From the NCBI RefSeq assembly GCF_002242805.1, contig NZ_MCGQ01000020.1, positions 124,227 through 188,226 on the forward strand: a DNA stretch of 64,000 bases, in the 5' to 3' direction. Shown in pieces: positions 43,177-50,665 of this stretch. The position numbers and the translations under genes are program-made. The stretch is from Streptomyces diastatochromogenes (GTDB lineage: Bacteria; Actinomycetota; Actinomycetes; Streptomycetales; Streptomycetaceae). Below the pieces are notes generated by a model. The model was not told the origin of the DNA. It searched no databases and was given only the letters and a program-made list of their open reading frames with translations. Within the stretch, counting starts at the first letter, position 1. The number at the start of each line of letters is the position of its first letter.

Positions 43177-44514
43177 TCAGCGGGTGGCGCCCGTGACGAT
43201 CCAGCTGCCCGCGCGCGTCCGCAGCCACAGGGTGAGCATGCGGACGGTCATCATCAGGGTCATGGCGGCCCAGAGGGTGGTCAGTCCTCCGCCCAGCGTG
43301 GGGACGAGCAGTGCCACCGGGGCGAACACCGCCAAGGTCGCCACCATCGCCCAGGCCAGATACGGCCCGTCCCCGGCACCCATCAGGACACCGTCCAGGA
43401 CGAAGACGATCCCGCAGACGGGCTGGGAGAGGGCCACCATCAGCAGTGCGGGCAGTGCCGCGTCCTTGACCACGGAGTCGCTGGTGAACAGCGGGAGGAA
43501 CAGCGGCCGGGCAGCCACCACGAGGAGGCCCAGTACGACACCGGTGGCGACGCCCCACCGGACCATGCGCCGACAGGCCTCGCGGGCGCCCTGGGCGTCG
43601 TTCGCGCCGAGGTAGCGGCCGATGATGGCCTGCCCGGCGATCGCGATCGCGTCGAGGGCGAAGGCCAGCAGGCTCCACAGGGACAGGATGATCTGGTGGG
43701 CGGCGATGTCGGCGTCACCGAGGCGTGCCGCGACAGCCGTGGCGATCATGAGGATCGCCCGCAGCGACAGCGTGCGGACGAGCAAGGGGACTCCGGCCTG
43801 GGCCGAGGCCCGGATACCGGCGGCGTCCGGGCGCAGGGAGGCCCCGTGACGGCGGGCCCCGCGAACGACCACGGCCAGATAGGCGGCCGCCATGCCGCAC
43901 TGCGCGATGACGGTGCCCCAGGCGGATCCGGCGATGCCGAGTCCGGCGCCGTAGACGAGTCCCGCGTTGAGTCCGGCGTTGGCGACGAAGCCTGCGACGG
44001 CGACGTACAGCGGGGTCCTGGTGTCCTGCAGGCCGCGCAGTACACCGGTGGCGGCGAGCACGATCAGCATGGCCGGGATGCCGAGTGCGGAGATGCGCAG
44101 ATACGTCGTGGCGTAGGGGGCCGCGGTGGCGGAGGCGCCGAAGAGGTCCACGATGCCCGGGGCCAGCGGGAGGACGAGGGCGATGACCGCCCCACCGAGG
44201 AGCAGCGCGAGCCAGATGCCGTCCATGCCCTGGCGGATGGCAGCCTGGATGTCGCCGGCGCCGACGCGCCGGGCCACGGCGGCCGTGGTGGCGTAGGCGA
44301 GGAAGACGAAGACGCTCACGGCGGTCATGAGGAGGGCCGAGGCCACGCCCAGACCGGCGAGCTGGGTGGTCCCGAGGTGGCCGACGATGGCACTGTCGGC
44401 CATGACGAACAGAGGCTCGGCGACGAGTGCACCGAAGGCCGGGACAGCCAGCGCGATGATCTCTCGGTCGTGCCGGCGGCGGGTGGCCTGGGGTATCGCT
44501 GGAGCCTGTGTCAT
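43177..44514 (-). CDS. MATE-family efflux transporter
   Basis: 445 aa from ATG 44514; GTG 44520 is possible, and neither has a strong ribosome binding site. Twelve hydrophobic segments in two related halves; MATE-type stretches include PLFVMADSAIVGHLGTTQLAGLG near the start and LARVGAGD-like polar turns (AVARRVGAGDIQAA). It is a proton- or sodium-driven exporter of unknown substrate. It is divergent from dnaB. Confidence 0.88.
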   Translation of the reverse strand: MTQAPAIPQATRRRHDREIIALAVPAFGALVAEPLFVMADSAIVGHLGTTQLAGLGVASALLMTAVSVFVFLAYATTAAVARRVGAGDIQAAIRQGMDGIWLALLLGGAVIALVLPLAPGIVDLFGASATAAPYATTYLRISALGIPAMLIVLAATGVLRGLQDTRTPLYVAVAGFVANAGLNAGLVYGAGLGIAGSAWGTVIAQCGMAAAYLAVVVRGARRHGASLRPDAAGIRASAQAGVPLLVRTLSLRAILMIATAVAARLGDADIAAHQIILSLWSLLAFALDAIAIAGQAIIGRYLGANDAQGAREACRRMVRWGVATGVVLGLLVVAARPLFLPLFTSDSVVKDAALPALLMVALSQPVCGIVFVLDGVLMGAGDGPYLAWAMVATLAVFAPVALLVPTLGGGLTTLWAAMTLMMTVRMLTLWLRTRAGSWIVTGATR

Positions 44515-44520
44515 GAGCAC

Positions 44521-44972
44521 TAATCTAATCGTCCACAGGTAAGAGATGCAATTGCATAGTGCCCCTTACTTCCCGTCTCGATCCGTGCACATGAACGCAT
44601 CGTTCGAGGCGATCTTGGTCCGACTGGGAAAGTTTTTCTTCTGCACAGCCGGTGGACGGTAAAGATGCAGGTCAGGGCGTTGTGATCGAGGGGATCGAGG
44701 GCTTGTTCACAGGGCTGTCCACCGGGTCGTGCACAGGTTTCGGCGGGTTCTCCACAGCATCCGGGCCGTCGTCCACATGGCCTGTGGATAACCAGATTGG
44801 CTGACGGTGCCGACAGGCCTACCGTTGTCCGGCGCCCGCTCCTTTCCTCGGCCTGGGAAACGTCACAAAACCGACGCGCCAGAAGCGGAGTTGGGCCTCT
44901 CAATTGTCAGTGTCGTGCCGTACAACAGAGGGCACGGCGAGGTCCGCCGTGCGGACGGGAGGAGGTGGCTCG
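44521..44972. promoter_or_regulatory. dnaB upstream region with a DnaA-box cluster
   Basis: This 452-bp region between the MATE gene and dnaB contains three boxes that fit the DnaA-box consensus within 44 bp: TTCTCCACA 44748-44756, TCGTCCACA 44769-44777 and, on the minus strand, TTATCCACA 44783-44791. A near-match CTGTCCACC lies upstream near 44715. No gene is seen. The dnaB ribosome binding site GGAGGAGG is at the right end. Confidence 0.7.
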
Positions 44973-46451
44973 GTGAGCATTTCCGAGCCCTTGGACGATC
45001 CGTGGGCCGACAGCGGACCCAGCGATCGTCTGCCCGCCTCCCGTCGCCGAAGTGACGGCGGCCGGGGCCGTGACGAACAGCACGACCGGGGCCGGGAGAA
45101 CGGCGGCTGGGACGGCGGCGGCTCCTCCTTCGAGCGGGTGCCACCGCAGGACCTGGACGCCGAGCAGTCCGTCCTGGGCGGCATGCTGCTGTCCAAGGAC
45201 GCCATCGCCGACGTGGTCGAGATCCTCAAGGGCCACGACTTCTACAAGCCCGCGCACGAGACGATCTACCAGGCGATCCTCGACATCTACGCCAAGGGTG
45301 AGCCGGCCGACCCCATCACGATCGCCGCCGAACTCACCAAGCGCGGCGAGATCAACAAGGTCGGCGGCGCGTCGTACCTCCACACCCTCGTCCAGACGGT
45401 GCCGACGGCGGCGAACGCCGAGTACTACGCCGAGATCGTCCACGAGCGGGCGGTCCTGCGCCGTCTGGTCGAGGCGGGCACCCGTATCACGCAGATGGGA
45501 TACGCGGCCGACGACGACGTCGACGAGATCGTCAACCGCGCCCAGGCCGAGATCTACGCGGTCACCGAGCAGCGGACCAGCGAGGACTATCTGCCGCTCG
45601 GCGACATCATGGAGGGCGCCCTCGACGAGATCGAGGCGATCGGCTCGCGCAGCGGCGAGATGACCGGTGTGCCCACCGGCTTCACGGACCTCGACTCGCT
45701 GACCAACGGTCTGCACCCGGGCCAGATGATCGTCATCGCGGCCCGTCCCGCCATGGGTAAGTCCACGCTCGCGCTGGACTTCGCGCGTGCGGCGTCGATC
45801 AAGCACAACCTGGCCAGCGTCATCTTCTCCCTCGAAATGGGGCGCAACGAGATCGCGATGCGTCTGCTGTCGGCCGAGGCACGTGTGGCCCTGCACCACA
45901 TGCGCTCGGGCACCATGACGGACGAGGACTGGACCCGCCTGGCGCGCCGGATGCCCGAGGTCTCGTCCGCGCCGCTCTACATCGACGACTCCCCGAACCT
46001 GTCGATGATGGAGATCCGTGCGAAGTGCCGTCGGCTGAAGCAGCGCAACGACATCAAGCTCGTGATCATCGACTATCTGCAGCTGATGCAGTCCGGTGGT
46101 TCCAAGCGCTCCGAGAGCCGTCAGCAGGAGGTCTCGGACATGTCCCGTAACCTCAAGCTGCTGGCCAAGGAGCTGGAGGTCCCGGTGATCGCGCTCTCGC
46201 AGCTCAACCGTGGCCCCGAGCAGCGCACGGACAAGAAGCCGATGGTGTCCGACCTGCGTGAGTCCGGCTCCATCGAGCAGGACGCCGACATGGTCATCCT
46301 GCTGCACCGCGAGGACGCCTACGAGAAGGAGTCACCGCGAGCGGGCGAGGCGGACATCATCGTGGGCAAGCACCGTAACGGCCCCACGGCGACGATCACG
46401 GTGGCCTTCCAGGGCCATTACTCCCGCTTCGTGGACATGGCCCAGACCTGA
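44973..46451 (+). CDS. dnaB: Replicative DNA helicase DnaB
   Basis: 492 aa. Start GTG 44973 (VSISEPLDDPW) has GGAGGAGG upstream. The N-terminal domain begins at RVPPQDLDAEQSVLGGMLL. The RecA-like motor has Walker A ARPAMGKST (Lys263), LASVIFSLEMGRNEIAMRLL (motif 1a), Walker B KLVIIDYLQLM, and the C-terminal block LRESGSIEQDADMVILLHRE. No intein is present; the frame is uninterrupted. The stop codon is ten bases before the right end of the Tn7-like element, so the gene is intact but its native downstream region has been moved away. Confidence 0.98.
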   Translation: MSISEPLDDPWADSGPSDRLPASRRRSDGGRGRDEQHDRGRENGGWDGGGSSFERVPPQDLDAEQSVLGGMLLSKDAIADVVEILKGHDFYKPAHETIYQAILDIYAKGEPADPITIAAELTKRGEINKVGGASYLHTLVQTVPTAANAEYYAEIVHERAVLRRLVEAGTRITQMGYAADDDVDEIVNRAQAEIYAVTEQRTSEDYLPLGDIMEGALDEIEAIGSRSGEMTGVPTGFTDLDSLTNGLHPGQMIVIAARPAMGKSTLALDFARAASIKHNLASVIFSLEMGRNEIAMRLLSAEARVALHHMRSGTMTDEDWTRLARRMPEVSSAPLYIDDSPNLSMMEIRAKCRRLKQRNDIKLVIIDYLQLMQSGGSKRSESRQQEVSDMSRNLKLLAKELEVPVIALSQLNRGPEQRTDKKPMVSDLRESGSIEQDADMVILLHREDAYEKESPRAGEADIIVGKHRNGPTATITVAFQGHYSRFVDMAQT

Positions 46452-46456
46452 CCTGG

Positions 46457-46461
46457 CCGGA
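46457..46461. repeat. Target-site duplication, right side
   Basis: CCGGA directly before the right end of the element; the identical CCGGA follows the left end at 54752-54756. Five bases is the duplication length of Tn7-type transposition. Confidence 0.92.
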
Positions 46462-46485
46462 TGTAGGTTCTCAGATCCCGTGTCC
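46462..46485 (+). repeat. Right terminal inverted repeat
   Basis: 24 bp beginning TGTAGGTTCTCAG and ending CCGTGTCC. It pairs with 54728-54751 (reverse complement) with differences only at positions 12, 14 and 16. TGT at the tip is the hallmark of Tn7/Mu-type ends. Confidence 0.95.
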
Positions 46486-46487
46486 TT

Positions 46488-46505
46488 TTCTCACCGGTGA
46501 TGTCC
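46488..46505 (+). repeat. Right-end internal transposase-binding repeat (direct)
   Basis: TTCTCA-N7-TGTCC, same layout and length as positions 7-24 of the terminal repeat (46468-46485), exactly 20 bp further in. This fits tandem TnsB-binding sites; the binding itself is inferred. Confidence 0.65.
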
Positions 46506-46509
46506 ACCG

Positions 46510-46537
46510 CATGTCCAATAGGACATGGAGGTGAGAA
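46510..46537. promoter_or_regulatory. Palindrome and inverted repeat in the tnsA leader
   Basis: CATGTCC-AATA-GGACATG (46510-46527) is a perfect 7-bp dyad. Its right half is part of an inverted copy of the binding repeat (46521-46537; minus strand TTCTCA-N6-TGTCC). It could be an operator for autorepression by TnsB, a terminator for dnaB read-through, or both. Confidence 0.5.
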
Positions 46538-46675
46538 TCATGCCTCTTGATCGAGTGATTCCCCTCTTCGTGTACAGGACTGTCCCTGGTCGTCATCCGC
46601 GTACGTGACTCGGGCAGGACCCCAGCGTTCGGCGGCCGGCGGGGCCGCTTCGGAAGACACGGGGTCGGTGGTCCG

Positions 46676-47404
46676 ATGAGTACAGCGGTGGCCACGCCAG
46701 TACGGCTGAGCGTCCGGCGCAGTGACGAATCCACGGCGGAGGACCTGGAGTGGCAGTCGGTGCCGCTCGGACTGCTGCATGAGGCCCGACCGTGGCGGAC
46801 GTTTCGCTGGTACAAGGGGCAGCAGCATTACTCAGGCACGTACTGGTCGGCGACCGTGGGCGACCATGTGATCTACGAGTCCCGGCTGGAGCTGGGTCGG
46901 CTGCTGTTCGCCGACTTCGCCCCGGAGGTGCGGCACATTGTCGCCCAGCCGTTCCTGCTCAAGGCCGACATCGATGGAAAGGTCCGCAAACACATCCCGG
47001 ACTACCTGCTGCTGACCGATGCCGGTCCGCTGGTCGTGGACGTCAAGCCTCGCCACCGGTTGGAGAAACCGGAGGTCGCCTTCACGTTCTCCTGGACGCG
47101 GGAGGCGGTCACTTCGCGGGGGTGGCAGTACGAGGTGTGGAGCGAGCCCGACCCAGCCGTGCTGGAGAACATCAGATTTCTCGCTGGCTACCGCCGCGAC
47201 TGGCTGTTCGACCCCGACCTGGTCGGCGCTTTGAGGGCCACGGATCTGGACGGGATGTTGCTTGGTGATGCCTTCCGGCTGCTGCCTGACTGTCCTCGCC
47301 CGCTGGTGAAGTCGGCGGTGCTGCACCTGCTGTGGTCCGGTCACGTGACGACCGTGCTGGACCGGCCGCTGAGTGCGGGGCACGTGCTACGGAGGGCTGC
47401 ATGA
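46676..47404 (+). CDS. tnsA: TnsA-like transposase endonuclease subunit
   Basis: 242 aa. In Tn7, TnsA cuts the 5' strands at the transposon ends while TnsB cuts the 3' strands, giving cut-and-paste movement. The nuclease core here has Glu68 in VIYESRLELGRLLF, Asp109 in IPDYLL and Asp122-x-Lys124 in VVDVKPR, the PD-(D/E)xK arrangement of TnsA. The C-terminal 90 residues (YRRDWLFDPDLVGALR...) form the probable helix-turn-helix part contacting TnsB or TnsC. Its ribosome binding site is weak (GGGTCGG), so dnaB read-through or another signal may matter. The stop overlaps tnsB by ATGA. Confidence 0.93.
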   Translation: MSTAVATPVRLSVRRSDESTAEDLEWQSVPLGLLHEARPWRTFRWYKGQQHYSGTYWSATVGDHVIYESRLELGRLLFADFAPEVRHIVAQPFLLKADIDGKVRKHIPDYLLLTDAGPLVVDVKPRHRLEKPEVAFTFSWTREAVTSRGWQYEVWSEPDPAVLENIRFLAGYRRDWLFDPDLVGALRATDLDGMLLGDAFRLLPDCPRPLVKSAVLHLLWSGHVTTVLDRPLSAGHVLRRAA

Positions 47405-49545
47405 GCGGTGCGGGGACGAAGCTGGGGGTCGGGACGCATTTCCGCCTGGACGGTGAGACGGTCGAGGTTGTGGATTTCGCCATCCTGTCCACGGGCATGG
47501 AGGTCATCCTCAAGGACGGGCGCGGCCGGCTGGCCCGGATGTCGGTGCGTGAGCTGCTGACCTCGGATCGCGCCGAACTGATCCACGACAGATCGGGCCC
47601 GTCTTCCGCCGATGACGAAGACCTCGCGGCCGTGGTGCTGAACCGGCTGGCCAAGCACGAGAAGAAGGAGGTTCTGGAACGTGCCGAGCATGTCCGGGAG
47701 ATGGTGACGGGATACCGCTCCGGCAGTGAGGATCTTGCGCGGCCGGACGAGCCGCGCCCTCAGTACGCGCCTGCCTTGCCTCTGAAGGCCCGGTATGAGG
47801 CCAAGGCCGCGGAACTGGGGGTGACCGAGCGGACGGTGCGCCGATGGGCACGTGCGTTCCGTGAGCTGGGCGAGGCGGGGCTGGTTCCGAAGACTGCGCA
47901 GGCAGACGACGGACTTGGCAGTGCCGATCCGCGTTGGGTCGAGGCGGCGGTGGAGGTGCTGAAGGAGTACGAGGAAGAGTCGCGGCCGTCGGTGAAGGTA
48001 GTGCTGGAGGAGGTCGAGGCCCGCGTCAAGACGAAGTTCAAGCTGGTCAAGGTGCCGGTGCCATCGCAGGCGACGGGCTATCGATGGATGAAGGAGCTGG
48101 AACGGCGCTATCCGACCTTCCGGCTCAGTACCCAGCGCAATCGGGATATCGCCGACCGCCCGAAGGGTGTCTACGGGAAGCTGCGGCCTACGCGGCCGGG
48201 CGAGTACGTGCTGATGGACACGACGCGGCTGGACGTGTTCGCGCTCGACCCGGTGACGCTGCGGTGGATGCAGGCGGAGCTGACCGTCGCGATGGACTGG
48301 TACACCCGCTGCATCATCGGTCTGCGGGTGACTCCGGTGTCGACGAAGGCTATCGATGCGGCGGCCGTGCTCTATCAGGCTTACCGTCCCCAGCCGGTTC
48401 CGGAGAGCTGGCCGAGGGAGGCGGCTTGGCCCGAGCACGGGATCCCCCGCGGGGTGCTGGTGGAGGCGGAGGCCGTGCACGGGCCCGTCACTGGGGTCTG
48501 GGGGCCGAAGATTGCGCCGGAGACGTTGATCGTCGACCACGGCAAGATCTACTTGTCGGCGCATCTGACCAGCGTCTGTCACCGGATGGGGATTTCGGTG
48601 CAGCCGGCGAGGCTGCGCACGGGCCGGGACAAGGGCCCGGTGGAGCGGTTCTTTCGGACCCTGCGGGAAGACCTGCTGCAGAGGCTGCCCGGCTACAAGG
48701 GACCCAACATCCACTCGCGTGGCTTGAACCCGGAGAAGGATGCCTTCTTCTTCCACCACGAGCTTGAGGCGATCATCCGCGAGTGGATCGCGGTGGACTA
48801 TCACCGCACGCCGCATGAAGGACTGCTCGACCCCCACCTGCCGAAGGTGGAACTGTCTCCGGCGGCGATGTTCGAGCACGGTCTCGCGCGGGCGGGTTAC
48901 ATCGAGGTGCCCCGTGACCCGCATCTCGCCTTCGAGTTCCTCGACGTCACGATGCGCACGGTCCAGCCCTATGGCGTCGAGATCAACGGGCGTCGCTACA
49001 ACGGTCCCTGTCTCGATGGGCTGCGCGACATGGCCGGTTCCGACATCGACTTGGACAAGCGGCGGCTGGAGTTCTTCGCTGATCCCGACGACGCCACCCA
49101 GATCCACTTCCGGGACCACGAACGCGTCTGGCACACCCTTGAGTGGGAGCACGCGCCCAGCCTGGACATGCCGCTGAGCGAGGAAGCGCTCCAGTTCGCC
49201 CGGCGCCTGGCAGCGAAGGAGTACACCTACCCCGACGACCGGCTCGCCATCGCCCTGCTGCTGAAGCGGTGGAATCTTGGCCTGGGCACTTCCCTGGGCG
49301 AACGGCGGATGGCACTGCGGCTTTCCCGCGAACAGGCCGCCTTGGACCTTCCCGAGCCGCGAGCCGGTGCCGTCAGTTCGCTGCCGTCGGTCGCCCGCGT
49401 GCTGTCCCTGCCTGCACAGGCCGAGCCTCCGGCAGTCGAAGCCGCCCCAGTGGTGGAAGAGGGCGATGACGACGGGGACAGCCTCGAAGAGTTGGACGAG
49501 GAAATCGACTTCTACGCAACCGCCTTGAGGGACATCGATGACTGA
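47401..49545 (+). CDS. tnsB: TnsB-like DDE transposase (Mu/TniA type)
   Basis: 714 aa from ATG 47401, overlapping tnsA. A helix-turn-helix (RYEAKAAELGVTERTVRRWARAF, about residues 129-155) lies before the catalytic core. The DDE triad is visible: Asp273 in VLMDTTRLD, Asp379 in IVDHGKIYL and Glu415 in GPVERFFRTL, giving D-D-35-E spacing. The Mu-C-type beta-barrel follows (PYGVEINGRRYN through FRDHERVW). The last 70 residues are acidic (VVEEGDDDGDSLEELDEEIDF), a likely contact tail for TnsC. It binds the ends and carries out strand transfer. It overlaps tnsC by 8 bp. Confidence 0.95.
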   Translation: MSGAGTKLGVGTHFRLDGETVEVVDFAILSTGMEVILKDGRGRLARMSVRELLTSDRAELIHDRSGPSSADDEDLAAVVLNRLAKHEKKEVLERAEHVREMVTGYRSGSEDLARPDEPRPQYAPALPLKARYEAKAAELGVTERTVRRWARAFRELGEAGLVPKTAQADDGLGSADPRWVEAAVEVLKEYEEESRPSVKVVLEEVEARVKTKFKLVKVPVPSQATGYRWMKELERRYPTFRLSTQRNRDIADRPKGVYGKLRPTRPGEYVLMDTTRLDVFALDPVTLRWMQAELTVAMDWYTRCIIGLRVTPVSTKAIDAAAVLYQAYRPQPVPESWPREAAWPEHGIPRGVLVEAEAVHGPVTGVWGPKIAPETLIVDHGKIYLSAHLTSVCHRMGISVQPARLRTGRDKGPVERFFRTLREDLLQRLPGYKGPNIHSRGLNPEKDAFFFHHELEAIIREWIAVDYHRTPHEGLLDPHLPKVELSPAAMFEHGLARAGYIEVPRDPHLAFEFLDVTMRTVQPYGVEINGRRYNGPCLDGLRDMAGSDIDLDKRRLEFFADPDDATQIHFRDHERVWHTLEWEHAPSLDMPLSEEALQFARRLAAKEYTYPDDRLAIALLLKRWNLGLGTSLGERRMALRLSREQAALDLPEPRAGAVSSLPSVARVLSLPAQAEPPAVEAAPVVEEGDDDGDSLEELDEEIDFYATALRDIDD

Positions 49546-50665
49546 CCGGAAGCGTTCCGAGGATGATCTCCACGCCAAACTCGATCACCTCACGCTGACC
49601 CGCAAAGAAGGCTTCCGGCGCCTGGTGGACGCTCCCTCGCGGCCCCGCCCCGAGCACCTCACCCACCGTCAGTTGTCTCTTCTGGGGGAAAAGGCCCGCG
49701 CTGACTACGACCGGCGCCGCCGCAAATGGCACGCGAACCTCGGGCCCCTGCGCACCCCGCAGATGGAAGCCCTGCACGAGGACCTGTGGGACATCATCGA
49801 CAGCAACGAGCAGGACGGTGACAAGGTCAAAGGCAGTATCGCCATTGACGCCTTCCCCGGCCTGGGCAAGACCACGGCCGCCCTCGCCTTCGCCAAACTG
49901 CTCCACCGGCGTGTGATCGAGGAGGAGGGCGAGTACACCGATCAGAGGCATGAGCGGTGGCCGGTCTGTCGAGTGGGCCTGACCAGCAACACCAGCATGC
50001 GCGACTTCAACCGGGCGATCCTGGAGTTCTTCGCTCATCCCGGACGCTTCCGCGGCACCGCCACCGACTTCGGCTTCCGCGCACTCGACTGCGTCCTTTC
50101 CTGCGAGACCACGCTCTTGATCGTCGATGACCTGCACTTCCTGCGCTGGAGGAACCGGACCGGCATCGACGTGAGCAACCACTTCAAGTACATCGCCAAC
50201 GAGTTCCCCGTCACCCTGCTCATGATCGGCGTCGGCCTGCAGGCGCGAGGCCTGTTCGACGAGGGCGACAGCTACGAAGACGCCGTACTCGCCCAGACAG
50301 GACGCCGCACTACCCGGCTGGGCATGAAGCCCTTCACCATCGACACTGAGGAAGGACGCACAGACTGGCGCAACACCCTCCTCGCTATCGAGGAACGGGT
50401 CGTCCTGGCGAACAAGTACCCCGGCATGATCGCGGACGATCTGTCCGACGAGCTCTTCGCCCGCAGCACTGGACACATCGGCTCCCTCATGACACTGGTC
50501 AACCGTGCCTGTCAGAGAGCCGTACGCACCGGGGCCGAGCGGATCGACCTCGAGCTGCTGTCGAAGGTCAAGAACGATGCCGCCTCCGAGAAAGGACGCG
50601 AAGAACTTCGACAGGCCTTTGCCGCAGGGCGGCTGGTCAGCAAGCCCAAGAAGAAGGCAGCGTGA
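49538..50665 (+). CDS. tnsC: TnsC/TniB-like AAA+ regulator ATPase
   Basis: 375 aa. Walker A is FPGLGKTT with Lys111, and Walker B is LLIVDDLHFL with Asp197-Asp198. Sensor-like NHFKYIANEFPVTLLMIGVG follows. The C-terminal lid has STGHIGSLMTLVNRACQRAV. In Tn7, TnsC bridges the target selector (TnsD/TniQ) and the TnsAB transposase and enforces target immunity; in related systems it forms filaments on DNA. The N-terminus is basic and has no extra domain. It overlaps both neighbours. Confidence 0.94.
   Translation: MTDRKRSEDDLHAKLDHLTLTRKEGFRRLVDAPSRPRPEHLTHRQLSLLGEKARADYDRRRRKWHANLGPLRTPQMEALHEDLWDIIDSNEQDGDKVKGSIAIDAFPGLGKTTAALAFAKLLHRRVIEEEGEYTDQRHERWPVCRVGLTSNTSMRDFNRAILEFFAHPGRFRGTATDFGFRALDCVLSCETTLLIVDDLHFLRWRNRTGIDVSNHFKYIANEFPVTLLMIGVGLQARGLFDEGDSYEDAVLAQTGRRTTRLGMKPFTIDTEEGRTDWRNTLLAIEERVVLANKYPGMIADDLSDELFARSTGHIGSLMTLVNRACQRAVRTGAERIDLELLSKVKNDAASEKGREELRQAFAAGRLVSKPKKKAA

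Noticed and set aside
44973..46451. Intein in dnaB
   Set aside because: DnaB often hosts inteins in actinobacteria, but here the Walker A to Walker B spacing is normal and the frame is uninterrupted.
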